From Anisus vortex (taxonomy: Eukaryota > Mollusca > Gastropoda > Planorbidae), in assembly GCA_949126835.1 (NCBI GenBank), contig OX421496.1, forward strand, positions 20,725,844-20,789,843: a stretch of DNA of 64,000 nucleotides, given 5' to 3'. The translations under genes and the position numbers were made by a program. This document shows, in pieces, positions 49,049-62,300 of this stretch. The stretch's first letter is position 1; each line of letters starts with the position of its first letter. A model generated the notes under the pieces. It saw only the letters and a list, made by a program, of their open reading frames with translations, was not told the DNA's origin and did not search any database.

Positions 49049-49125
49049 TGTGTCTTCGCTAGCTCAGTGGTAAACGTATCGGACTGCTATGCGACTGACC
49101 CGGGTTCGATTCTCCAGTTAGACTA
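49049..49125 (+). other. tRNA-like pseudogene or SINE head
   Basis: The A box tagctcagtgg and B box gggttcgattct are well preserved with normal spacing, and a T run follows at about 49129. The acceptor, D and T stems do not close, so it is not a working tRNA. The sequence upstream from 48905 (atatatataaaataagagtg, ttgtccgcatatgg) looks repetitive, which suggests the tRNA-like part belongs to a larger mobile element. Confidence 0.5.
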
Positions 49126-52100
49126 TACTTTTTTTTTCGACAATTTTTTTTTCCAATCTTTTAAAAACAAATGACATTGTAAATCTACGGGCAATTTAGA
49201 TTTTTGTTAAATAAAAACACTTGCCTTTTTATTTTACCCGATTACAATATTTATTTTTAATTACTTTCCTAAAAGTCTTCAGTAAAAAAAATAATAATTT
49301 AAATATAAGATTTATAGCTTTCTTTTAAGTGTAGCTTATACATTTTTTATCTGTACCTTATACAGTCCTGTTTTTTTTTCACCCGGACAATGTAGCTTGT
49401 CTGCTATAAAAGCTATATAAGCAATGTAGCATTCTATAGAACTGTATCAAGTGTAGGTTGTGGTTAATGACCAATCTCAAAAGTTTTTTACTGAGTTTGT
49501 ACATTATCTAACAATCTGGTTAAGGAAATAGGGATTGCCTTCTAAAGCTACAATACCACTTGATGTCTAACTTTTGAAATTAATTACATTACTATGAATG
49601 AGAATAGTCTATAATAATGTTTTCAGACCTCAGACTCAGTTGGTTTGTTCATACTCTTATTATAGACATGGTTCATACAGATTGGGAAATGTTTGGATGA
49701 TGCCTACTTTTTTCTAGTTTGGGAATGTTTGTGAATGTTCCTAGTAATGGAAATACCAGCATATTTATTTTAAAACAGTTAAAATTAAAGACAATTAATA
49801 ACTGACATTAACTCTAGTTTCTATAATTAATAAAAAGAAAATAATGAAAGAAAAATTATAATGTTCAATTAGGACTGTCTATACACACAACAATTTACAC
49901 ATACAGTCCCTGTAAATATTAATTTGTCATTATTTAGCAGAGTTTAGGAAACGTTATTTTGTTTTAAAAATTATTTTGATTAATAAACCACTGGTAGAGT
50001 ATTTGTATTTTGATATCTCACTATTCCCTTTAGATTTTTCATAAAGTCCCATGGAAGAGAAATCGTCCTTTAACAGTTAATGATTCTTTTTTGTACAACC
50101 TTGATTGTATTTAATAGCAATCAACAACTGCTTTTGTTGCAACTAAGCAGGTCTACCTAGTTCTCCCAGTGTAATTTTTTTGTACTATTCATGTCACAGT
50201 AAACATGGCTTTTGATTTACTTCTTTTAGTATTGGGAGATAGAAAATTTCATTTACAATGGTCAGTAATTTGTCCAAAAATAATATTTTTTTAAAGCGAT
50301 TATTCATTGATCCTTAAAAACAAATGATTCAAGTATGACTCTTTGAGCTGAAATGTTTATCTCCCCTCTTCTCCTCATCTATCAAATTTCATATTGAATT
50401 CATCAACAAACACTATTTCTCTGTGTAGTTTTTTGTTAAACCGTTTAATGTTGACATTAGTACTCTGGTACATACTTTTAGATATTAACTTATGGTACTT
50501 GTGAAAAAAAAAAGTTCAGTTTACATTTAATGACAACTTGTTGAAGGAGGATGTATTTGTGGAATTTTTTTGTTAAAATAATATACAAGTTATAATTGAA
50601 GATTGAACTGTTGGCTTTGATTAATGGAAATATTGAATAACTGTAGCCTACTACCGGTATCATGCTAGTATAATTTTTTTTATTAGTATTACAAGTACAT
50701 GCTTTACATTAATTGATTTTTTTTTTATTATGGAGGGGGGATTAATTTATGGACATTTGTAATGTAATAATGCGATGTGTGATGTATTCACCAATCATAT
50801 TCTATTTGTTGCATTTTATCCTCATTGTTGTTAGCTTATTGTGTGCAATATATAGACTTATATACCCCCCCCCCCATTCCATCATTTGGGCTAAAACTAA
50901 AATATAGTCTAAAAATACTGGTATATATATATATATGTTAATCTTTTTGTTATCTGCACAAATGTTCATTGTTTTCTGTATTAAGGATTGTTTCTGTTTT
51001 TTTTAAATTGTAAGAAAATTGTGAACATAGTATTTACCGTATGTTCATGCACTAGTCAGTTCCCATAATGAAGATGAAAGCTCTGCTAACACATTCTTCC
51101 ATTTTCCTTGAACTACTTATATATACTTTTGTTTTCTTTCAATTTTGTATTTATCTTTAAAGAATGTTTTGGCTGGTCCCATGACACGGGTTGTTCATAA
51201 TAATTTCATATGCATTTTGCTCATCGGCCACTGATACTAAGGCTTTCCATGGATAAGTTTAGTGGTTATGAAATGATGACATTTGCTGTTTATTTATTTA
51301 TTAACATGGATATATTATTTAGTTTTTGTGTTTTACACATAAAATGGAATGTGTCAAAATGTTTTAGCCATAGAATTTTGTGAAGATTTATTTGAAATGA
51401 TTGCATTTTGCACATAAATTAAGACAGATTCTCTCAACATTCTCTCAACATTTCCTTGTGGGTGGGAGAACCTTTCTTATTTCTTCTTGTTCTTGTGTTT
51501 ATTTTTTTTTAAATTCTAATTTGTGCCGATCTTTCAAGTTTTTTAAAACTTTGTTTTGATTAGGCTACATCTGTTGGTTCTATTTTTAGAGCTTAGCAAA
51601 CAGTGATATCTTTTTATGTTGAAGAATTTTGTCTCTTTATTTTTTTTTATTAATTGCAGTCTGCTTTTAAAATTCTATTCTTAATTGCCCAACGTTCAGC
51701 CAATATTTAAATATTGGCACAATATTGGGCCAATATAGTGTAAGGATCTAAGCTAACATTTTAACTTGGTAATGCATTGACAGTGTTCTCTTGTGTACAT
51801 TCATTGAATGCATCGTGAAAGAGGGGGCTTTATTGATTCCATTTTTGATTGTTTTAAATTCTCATTTTGCAACATTCCTAGTTTGTTTTTATCCCTAGAA
51901 TTGGGGAAACATTCCTACAACTCAACTGTCATGATTTCTATTTCTAGCATCACTCCAGCCTTTGTCCTGCACATCATCAGTGCTGCATTTACTTTAGATA
52001 CTCTTTAAGGCTTGCACAACCAGGTACGGAATTTAAAAAAACAAGAAGAACTAAAACTGGTTCCCATGAGGCCCTAAAACCTAATTCTGGTTCAAATGAT

Positions 52101-52660
52101 GAGACTCAAAATTTTTCAAACAATAAAAAAAATAATATTTCATCTATATTCTACATTACAATTATTGTTATTAAAATGTTTGACAATGTCCTTTAAATTT
52201 GAAAGTTTAGTACCATAATAAAATTATGGATTTGCTTTTTAATAACTAATGCTAAAAAGAAGACACCTATATCTTTTCATAGTCAAAATTATATAACAAT
52301 ATGGCCAAGCAAGGAAAATTTGCTTTGGCTGTTAAAATGTTAAAACCATTAAATTTCATTATTAAGCCATAAACAAGCCAAATGATGAAAGTTTAGCATA
52401 TTATGTAGGCTACTTAATAAAGACTGAATAGAAAAAAGCAAATAACACATACAAATTTGATGACGGTTCTGCAAGCCTTAATTCTTGTCTTAAAAAGTTA
52501 ACTGTCAATAGTCAATGTTGCACACAAACAAACATGTTCAAGAATTTACAGTTAAATGTTGTTTTTAAAATATGTCATTCACATGACATCATTAGTAAAA
52601 TGTCATAGATATAATATTTATGTCTACTTTTATTTTTTAGTGTGTTCATTTCAATATTTA

Positions 52661-53172
52661 CCGTAAAATCTCGAGTATAAGCCGCAGGTATACTTTGAAA
52701 GGTGAAAAGCAAGTAAAATTAAAGTTCATGTTTATAAGCCGCACTAAAAAAATCTGGTGTAGGATACCAGTATAATTTTTTGATCCATATTTTTATTTTT
52801 CACTGTTGCTGTTTGTGAATTTTTATTTTTGTGTCATTTGGAAGATCAAATTACAGCTATATAATGCATATATATTATACATTTTAAAGCCTCATAAGCC
52901 CAGAATCCAAAAAAGAAAGTCTGCTGACTTTCCAATATTTTTAAAATTAAGAATTCAAAGATAGGGAAATTCCGTTAGTTTCAATCTTACAGAGGCTTCA
53001 AATTAAATGACAGTAGTTGTAGACTAAACTACAGCTAAATAACAAGTATACTCTTATAGTAATGCTATGGTAGCCTACACATCAATTTCAGTTGATATCA
53101 GAACCTAGAAAAAAAAATTCTCGGACCAAAAGATTTGGTTAAAAAATGCGGCTCATACCCAAGATTTTACAA
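52661..53172. mobile_element. 512-bp TIR element, TA target site
   Basis: The left end is ccgtaaaatctcgagtataa and the right end, inverted, ttgtaaaatcttgggtatga; both then continue into gccgca. About 21 of 26 bases match. TA flanks both sides (52659-52660, 53173-53174). Related gccgcac blocks occur inside. It has no coding and is non-autonomous; the TA duplication suggests a Tc1/mariner or pogo-like origin. Confidence 0.75.
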
Positions 53173-56100
53173 TACCACAGAACTTAATAATTTTGGGATT
53201 TTTCCACTCCACTCACAATGAGATAAATTTTAATAATTGAAAGAGTTTAATAGTTTTGCTTTAGCTTTGAAAAAGAAACATGAAGATCATCCCTGGGCGT
53301 ACACTCAATGGAAATATCAACTCATGTGATCAGGAAATATTATTTAAAATATATTTTGTTTTGTTTTTTCACTTGGAATGCTATTTTGGTATTTATTTGT
53401 AAATATCTCTCAATTATTGTTTACCATCATATATTTTTTAATGTACCATTAATCATAATAATTATGTGCCATATTTCCCTGCGTGTAGTGAGTCACTAAT
53501 TAGATGGTCAATGTAAAAGTATTATTACATACATGCTCTACTATTGTTTGAAATACTAGTCATGTGTCTCCTTTAAGAAAGGGGTTACTATATATATATA
53601 TAGTATTTACTATTAAGAAAAACCTCCTGCTCACTTAAAATACTTAAAGCTATGGATTTTTACACATTAGACCCATTATTCACTTGAACTAATTAAATGC
53701 AATACTCTGATTGATTAAGAAGTTAATTTGAAGTAGTGTACATTTATATTAGGTCACAATAAACATTGATCTATTAAACTACAAATTAAATTTTAAAATT
53801 AAAAGAACATTTTTAGAGGTGAAAAACTGCTATTTTTTTAAATATTGTCTGATTAGACATTTTTATCTGTAATAAACATTTATCTATTTATTAGGTTCTT
53901 GTGCCATTGTTTCTTTGGAATTATTTTTAAATGTATAATCTTAATGTCCTAGACATTTTTTTCCTACTGGAAAATTAAAAAAAAAATAGCTTGACTTTAT
54001 GTATTAAGAAATGCTCAAATTCATACTGGGAATTTAATCCATTTACAATAAAAATGTAAATCTCTTTTGTGCAATATATAAAAATCTTCATAAAAGTAAG
54101 GTGTATTTCTAAAACAGTATTTGATTAATTGGCATAATGTATCTAAGAAAAAATTATTAATATAATATATATATATATAGAAGGTATATATTGAATTTTT
54201 ATAATATTACAATAGTACAGAAAGGATTTTGACAGATGCAAAGGACATTGGTATAATTTTAGAGTTAAACATTTTTTTAGCTTTACTTAATATTTACTTT
54301 TAAGATATACAGTTTAAATTTTACATTTCATTAGGATCTCTTCATGTATTATTTTCCAATGTATTATTTCTAAATTTATTCTGAAATTTAATTTACAAAT
54401 CAATGCTATGCAGGGGTGGGCCAATGCCTTTGTTGTTTCTGGACTATTAGATTGGTCTCAAATTGTGCACTTATAAAAAAGGTTATTCTTATAATTTCTG
54501 TTCATTTAAATTTAGTCAACCCAACTAGTTTGGCTATCTATGAAACATCTTAAGTTAATATGATGCACTTATTTTAAAAAAATAACAATTATATGCTACA
54601 GAACTAGTTGCTATAATATAGCATTAATTCAGCAGTGATATTATATATATTTATTGCCTAATACATTATTACAAGACAGTGTTCAACACTGGTATTATAC
54701 AAAACAACCTTAGTTTTTTTTTAGTATTAATAATCATAAAGTGTTAAGCAACTTTAATAGATACTCAATATTAAAAAAAAAAGGAACTGTAAAAAAAAAA
54801 CAATGTTTACTTTTTGCCTGTCAGTAATTTAAGGGGGAAATCTTTATTTATCTGGGTATTTTTGAAATAATGTATTACGATTATAATTTAGTGTATTGTT
54901 TAATGAAAATATTCATGGATAATAAAACTTGCCAAATAAAAATTTGAGTCTGATTTAGTGTAAATTTATTAAATGATCAATTTACATTAAATTGCTTATA
55001 TTATGTTTTATATTACAATTTCTGTCCTTCTCTAAGTAAATCATAGGTCTGAAATTCTCAATGGTCAAACTGGAATCTCAAAGGCTACCGGCACTGTGAA
55101 TCTTCCGAGCATGAAATACTTACCTAAATATCTAGTTTTATATCTTGGCAAGGACACCCACTAGCCATGAACACTTGATTTATTAGCCTCAGAGATTTTT
55201 AAAACAGACCTGCCAGCTTTTATAAAAACTTTACAATCATTACAATATTTTGAAACTATTACAAAGAAGAAAACAAATGTCAGCAATAAACTTGAGATAT
55301 TCAATTTTATCTTTAGTGGGCACAGATCTTCTAATTTTCCATTTGATTCAATTATTTAAAGCTGGAAAGTTTAATAATAATAACATCATTATGACTACTA
55401 CATTTCCCTGACAATTTCCAAATTTTATCCTGCATTTACAAAATATTAATTTAAAATGTAAATTGGGATCAGAAAGCTATATTCAAACATGTTTACATGT
55501 AAGTGTTCTTCCACTTTATTTGTAAAATTTGTCATTAGCACCCAAAAAGATAGGATCATTAATTATAAATGTCAAAATGCAATGTTGGGCAGAATTCAGA
55601 TTACAGTATTTCCAAATAGTCAAATAATATATACCTAGATTAATTTAACCAACCAACTAGGAGAGTTATTGTAAACCTGAGTTCCCGTAATTTTGAAGTA
55701 GATCTATTTCTTAACATTTACAGTGGTAGAGGTTTTAAAAATATCTCGGCTGGTTGCTAGCATGCCAGAAGTATTTTTTATTGTGCTATTCACTGTATTC
55801 ACTGCTAGTGTAATACAATTGGTCATTTCAAATATTTGGTCTAAATTATGAAATTTATTATTTTTATTACTTTTGTAAGTATAAAGTAGGTCGATCAGCT
55901 TTAATGTTGAATATTTTTAAACAAATATAAAAGTAACAGATACATAATAATACTATTAAGAACGAAAGTACATATTAAGAATTTGTAATATTTAATTCTG
56001 TTAAATTACATTAAATGAAACTCATGGATTATAAATGATAGATCAGTTTAAAACACAGACATTCGTTTTGTTTTGAATAGGAAAACATTGCAAAATTTAT

Positions 56101-56345
56101 CTCCCTTGTTTTAACTTATTAGTCTGGTTTAAATTTACAGATTCTAGATTTAATGGACATTATATCACAAAAACAAATTAATGATTTAATTTTAAACAAC
56201 TCATGTGATAACTATCAGCTCATGCCAACCTTGATAATATGTTTGTTAAATAATAACAAAAAGAAATTATTAGCTACTACAAAACCCTCCAAGAAAAAAT
56301 ATAAATAATTCTGTAAGACAGATGTTTAATATATTATGTTTTAAA

Positions 56346-59300
56346 TTAAGCTACAGCAGTAGCCAAGACTTCAGAGACATGAGGATCTGTTGACCTCACT
56401 GTAAGCTGCATTGTTACCCCAGATGTGTCCAAGGCCAGCTTAGCACGCACTAGGGCATCATGGCCTCCCCTGAACACTCCAGCTAAATAGAGGGTATGAG
56501 AACTCTTGCCTTCTGGAACTTTATCAGAACGCTCACATGGCTGTAGGCCTATGTACTGTATGATGTTCTTGATTGCCTCTGAAAATAGTATAGACATTTT
56601 AAAGTCAGTTATACAGTGAAAATATATGAAAAACAAACTCTACAAAATGGGCTATAAATGAAATAGTTAAAAAGTATAAATCAAGAGGGATGACTTACCT
56701 TCTAGTGTAGTCATATTTGAAAGAGCATATGTATCTTCCAATTCATTTTCTGGACCAACTTCCTCCCAAGAAGCAGCAAAGTTGGGCTTCATGACCTTCT
56801 GCACATGATCAGCCACAGACACTTCAACATCTTCTAGCTGTACATTAAAATAGATATGACATGACTCTTCAATACTTGGTCCAGCTAAAGCAAACAAGCT
56901 GTACTATGACACACATTTTCAAGGTATATAAACCTGGAATAACTTTTAAAATTTAGACAAAAAATACATTTGGCCTAAAAATGTTATTCAGCTATAAGCT
57001 ACAAATATTTATTTGTGACATCTATTAGTTATAGAAAGTGAAAGCTACTCACCACATATTCATCATCATAACCATCTTCATCAGGCTCTCCAGTCTGTGG
57101 ATCACAATCTTTCACCAAAAACTTCAGTACACAAGCAAATGTTCCAGTTACTAGAAGAAGCAGAAGAAAGAAAACAAGATGAATCAATGTTTAGAATTTA
57201 ACAGCAACTTGTCAATGTGTTTCTGAATAACAAGTTTCTGTGTGAAAGAATCACTAAAAGTATTTACCTTGAGTGGGCTCAGTGGGCAGTCTAACCAAGG
57301 TGTAAGTAGTCCCAGGTTTATTGTAAGCCAGGTGAGCACATGGAATATACTTGATGACCTCAAACCCTTCAGCAGGTTCTATCTCCACGGTGACCTTTTC
57401 TAGCAGCTGATCATTCAGTGTGTTGGTGCAATCAAACTATACAATACAAAATGGTGGTCATTAATAAAACATTAGTCAAATTATACAATACAAAATGGTG
57501 GTCATTGGTAAAACATTAATTGAACTATACAATACAAACTGGTGGTCATTGGTAAAACATTAATTGAACTATACAATACAAACTGGTGGTCATTGGTAAA
57601 ACATTAATTGAACTATACAATACAAAATGGTGGTCATTGGTAAAACATTAATTGAACTATACAATACAAAATGGTGGTCATTGGTAAAACATTAATTGAA
57701 CTATACAATACAAACTGGTGGTCATTGGTAAAACATTAATTGAACTATACAATACAAACTGGTGGTCATTGGTAAAACAAAAAACATGAAGAGAATTGTC
57801 CAGTATTATAATGAGAAATGACATCAATTATTTATAATCACTGGCTTTATGCCTTGTTGACATTATGACTACTTTAAACAAAAAAAAACAACATAATTAA
57901 AAATGAACAGTTTATTTACACACATGTAGCTATAAAATTCATTTTTAAAGAACTTGCCTGGAAAACAATATAATTGTTGAATGTATGCTTGATACACTGG
58001 ACATAATATTCTGTCTCTGACTCTGTAACTTCTACAGGACTAGAAGATTTGAACAGTGCACCCAAGTTAGCCAATTCAGGAACCTTACAATAGAAAAAGA
58101 AAAAATCAAAATGAAATAAATATTAGCAACAGATGAGCAAATACTTAAATTTTATATTTTCTGACTAATTGCTTCGGTCTATATCCTATCAAAAGAAAAA
58201 TGTCATATTTTGTATGTTACCTGTGCCAATTGTTCTTGATAGACATCTTGTCTTGAGGCAGCAACTTTATCTTGAGTTGGTTTAGAACTTGGGACATCAC
58301 CAGGTATGTCTCTGACTGATAATGAAATAAATATTATTAGATAGTTTTCACCTACTGAATGCAACACACTTTTTTTTTATATCTTGCAATGAATAAATTT
58401 TATTGTTATTTAAACTGTGAAAAAATTTTTCAATTAGTAGAACGTTTTATTGTACATGTCCTAGGGACCAATGAGAAGAACGAACATAAGACGATTGAGT
58501 CAAACCTTTCTGTTCTGAAATAGGCTGTGTGGCTAGTGGCACTGACTTGAGATCAAATGGTGTCTCATTAGGTTCAAGTGTGTACTGATGTAGTGCCCTC
58601 TCTAGACCCACCACAGAGACTTGAAGTCCTGAGAAACAAAACAAAAGTACAATGTCACCATTTAATGCCTTCAAGTTGGACACTCTTCCAGATTAACCCT
58701 AATAAAAGTATGGTAAATATTTACCATTGAGGATGTAAGCTGAACTTAAAGCTTTCTGCTTTTGTTTCAAAACATTCACATAGAAAGTGGCTCTGTCTCT
58801 GACTTCATCATCTGTATCCAACTGACAGCTATAAAAAACAAAATTTTACATTTAACTTACAATTTCAGTTGACTTTCAACTTGCTGCTCTTTTCCCATTT
58901 CATCTTTAACTTACATTTGTATTTGACTTTCAACTTACTGCTATATTCACATTCAATGATACCCACCATTGAAGACATCTAATAATAAAAACTCACCGCT
59001 CTAGAAGTACTACACAGCTAACCAGTAAATCATCACAATGTGCCCCAAACTTGGCAATAGCACTGACAGCAGCTGTTAGAAAAATAATAATTTTAGTAGA
59101 TGTCATTCTGTGCATGCACAATGAAAAGTACCGGTAGTCCATGAAAAATCTATAAATATTTCTTTCTGAAGCACATACCTGCACGTACAGCAGCATTCTC
59201 TAGTATCACCCTGTTGTAGATGAATCTAATATACTTTGATGGGCTTGGGGTGCGTGGACCCTCTCTTCCCAAAAGATGTAGAATCTTGGTTGCCAGAACA

Positions 59301-62300
59301 GTGTGTTCACAATCCTCAATAAACTCACACAGGTGTGCCAAACCTAGGTAAAGATTTTAAAAAAATAATTGTATACTACCAATGTAAACAATTACTAATG
59401 CAACTTCTACTGACAAGATGATCCTTCTATTACTGTTTTAATTACTGTATTAATGTTTACTTTTAACAAAATTTACAAACTAATTAACTCACCAGCTTCT
59501 TTAGCTTCAACATTTTCTTCAATAGTTGTAATGATACAATCTACTATTTCTTTCTTGTAATCAAATCCTCCCTATTGAACAAATGGATACAGTAAGTGTA
59601 TACATTTTTTGTGTAATCTATATAAAACATACATTATTTCAAAAATTGTTTCAATGCCAAAAAATAAAAACAAAAAAAAGCCACTCAATATACCTCGTCT
59701 CTTAACATCTGAGCCAAGAAAGTCATGAGCACATTGTGCTTGCGTGGGAATTTGGAGCACAGGGAACGGATGGCCTGCACTACAACAATCTTGAATTCAT
59801 CAGAAATCTCAGACATGAACGTTGATATCTGCTTCATCAGTCTGTCCACACTGCTCTCATTGCCAGTCTTCAGGAGGGTCGTGATTGCCAAAGTGGCGAT
59901 GCTGCGGTTGACATCAGTGATCAGGTTTTCCAGGTCAAGGTTACAAGCTGTGACAGCAGCAGGGTGTTTAATGGCCACCTGTAGGAACAATTCATTCTCT
60001 ATTAGCAGCATAGCAATGGGCACATTTTCAGTATTAATAAATACAAAATTATTGATAGACTCTACCACCTCTACTGTTGCCTACTTTTTGTTTGATAATT
60101 AACGCAGTAAAAGATTGAATTTACAGTGGTCTAAATTATTGTAAAATACAAAAAGAAAAATATTTACCGTTTATACTCGCGCATAAGTCACACTTATTTT
60201 ACCAAAAATTTTGATAAAAAGTATGGGTGCGACTTATACACCCAACACTGTTTTTTAAAAGTTCAAAAACATCACTACTCTGTCATTAAGCTGCAAATAT
60301 CACCCGTATAGGTGGTTGTTATGTAGAATTACCAGGCTATTGCTTAGGCCTACATTTTACACATTTTCGTAGGTGTAAATGTACTATATTTATATAATTT
60401 AAATTAAAATCAACAAATATTTTAGGTTTTTCAAACCTCCACAACCTTTGCTTTTGAACCGATTTTGGATTGCCGAAATGTAGCGTATTTATAAGTTTAA
60501 GGCTGCATTCTTTTGTAGGCCTATTGAACACAAATTACTATTACATTATAGAAAGAATTGTAAATGTGTAAAAGCCTCTCTATGCCTATAATATAGGTAT
60601 AAGCTTGTAACTAGTAGCTTAACTTAAGATGCGTTTTATTTAGGACCTATGGCCTAGGCCTACTAAGGCAGTGTTTACCATTCCAAGAAAACCGCGCACA
60701 CCATGTCCTAGCAATGTTTCCAAAACTAAAATTGGCCGATCAACACATTTTGAGACATTTAGGAAACATTCTGCACTCAAACTTTTTTTTCAATCTATAT
60801 AAAAATAATGCGTGAAATGTCAATGAGTGTGTCAATTTTCCTTTGTTGCATGTAGGGGTTGAAAAAACACAGCTTATTGTCGATGGTAAAGCCAGCACTA
60901 TCCCCTTTTTAAATTTTGTTTGCGCAGTAATTGTTTGAAATTGTTATCTTCTTATCTTATACATTACAGACGCTCCTTCTATAAAGAAGATTATTGCGTC
61001 CTACGCTCATCCGTGGTCCGAGTCTAGTCTTGCATTTTTATTAATGTTTTAAATGATGTTAGGTTATTGGTTTTCCTGGTTTGTTCAGGCAACCCATTCC
61101 ATGCCCGAATGCCACTCAGGAAGAAAGAGTACTTATATGCATTTGTTCTCGCATAAGGGACAAGGAAGGTGTTTTTGTCTTTATGTTTATCTGAGCTTTG
61201 CAACAGATTGTTATTGGGTTGTATTTCTAAATTAGAGTTTAATGCCTTATGTATTATTACTACTTTACTCTTTGCCCTTCTGTCCTCTAGTGTTTCTAGG
61301 TTTAGTGATTTGACTAATGGTGTTACTCTTGTCAATTGGGAATATTCACTAGTTATAAACCTTGCAGCTCTTTTTTGAATTTGTTCTAATTTTTTAATGT
61401 TTTCTTTAGTTGATGGGTCCCATACAGATCCTGCATATTCTAGTATAGGCCTAACTAATGTGAGATAGCATTTTAGTTTTATATTCTTATTACATTTGTA
61501 AAAGTTCCTTTTTATGAATCCTAATGTTTTGTTTGATTTTTTAATTACTTCATCAATGTGAGGGTTCCAAGATAACTTATCATTTATTATTACTCCTAGA
61601 TACTTAGCATTGCTAGTTTGAGTTAGTTCTTTACCATGAATGAAGTAGTTTGTTATTATTTGTTTCTTTTTCTTGGATACCCTTATTAGTTGGCATTTTT
61701 CTGGGTAAAAAGACATACTCCAGTTTGATTCCCATTTTTGTAGTTCATCTAGGTCTTTTTGTAAAAGTTCACTATCTTTTCCTGTCTTTATTATTCTATA
61801 AATTATGCAATCATCAGCAAATAATCTTACTTTTGTGCCTGTGTTGATGCAATTTGGCAGATCATTAATGTAAATTAGAAATAGTAGGGGCCCTAGAACA
61901 GTTCCTTGTGGAACTCCTGAGTTTACTGTTATTGGTGATGACTTAGAGCCATTTATTATCACTGTTTGTTCTCTGCCTATAAGAAAGTCCTGAATCCACT
62001 GATGTAAGGGACCAGAGATGCCAAAGTATTTAAGTTTTTTAAGAAGACTAGAATGATGAACTTTATCAAATGCTTTTGAAAAATCTAGTAATATAGCATC
62101 AATTTGGTTGTTATTATCTAATCCCTTAGACAAGTCATCTATTAAGCCTATCAATTGAGTCTCACATGATCTATTTTTCCTGAAGCCATGTTGGTGTGGG
62201 CACAGTGCATTTAGTTTGTCTAGATGATTTACTATACTACTATATATTATATGTTCAAGTAATTTACATGTTATGCTTGTTAGAGAAACAGGTCTATAAT

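Larger units (their letters stand above)
48398..56345. other. intergenic region between tail-to-tail genes
   Basis: Holds the 3' UTR of TBC1D25 at the left and that of COPG at the right, neither end fixed. Besides a tRNA-like repeat (49049-49125) and a TIR element (52661-53172) it is AT-rich, with microsatellites (tatata near 53590 and 54165) and a poly-C run near 50867. No exon-like segment was found on either strand. Confidence 0.6.

Noticed and set aside
49049..49125. Functional tRNA gene
   Set aside because: Promoter boxes are good but the acceptor, D and T stems do not pair.
60337..60531. Possible transposase fragment in the TIR element
   Set aside because: The only comparable ORF, at 33405-33587, shares just scattered residues and no catalytic motif is visible.
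61053..61847. Plus-strand ORFs across the LINE
   Set aside because: Antisense shadows of the RT frame; the same shadows appear opposite the other copy at 3323-4117.
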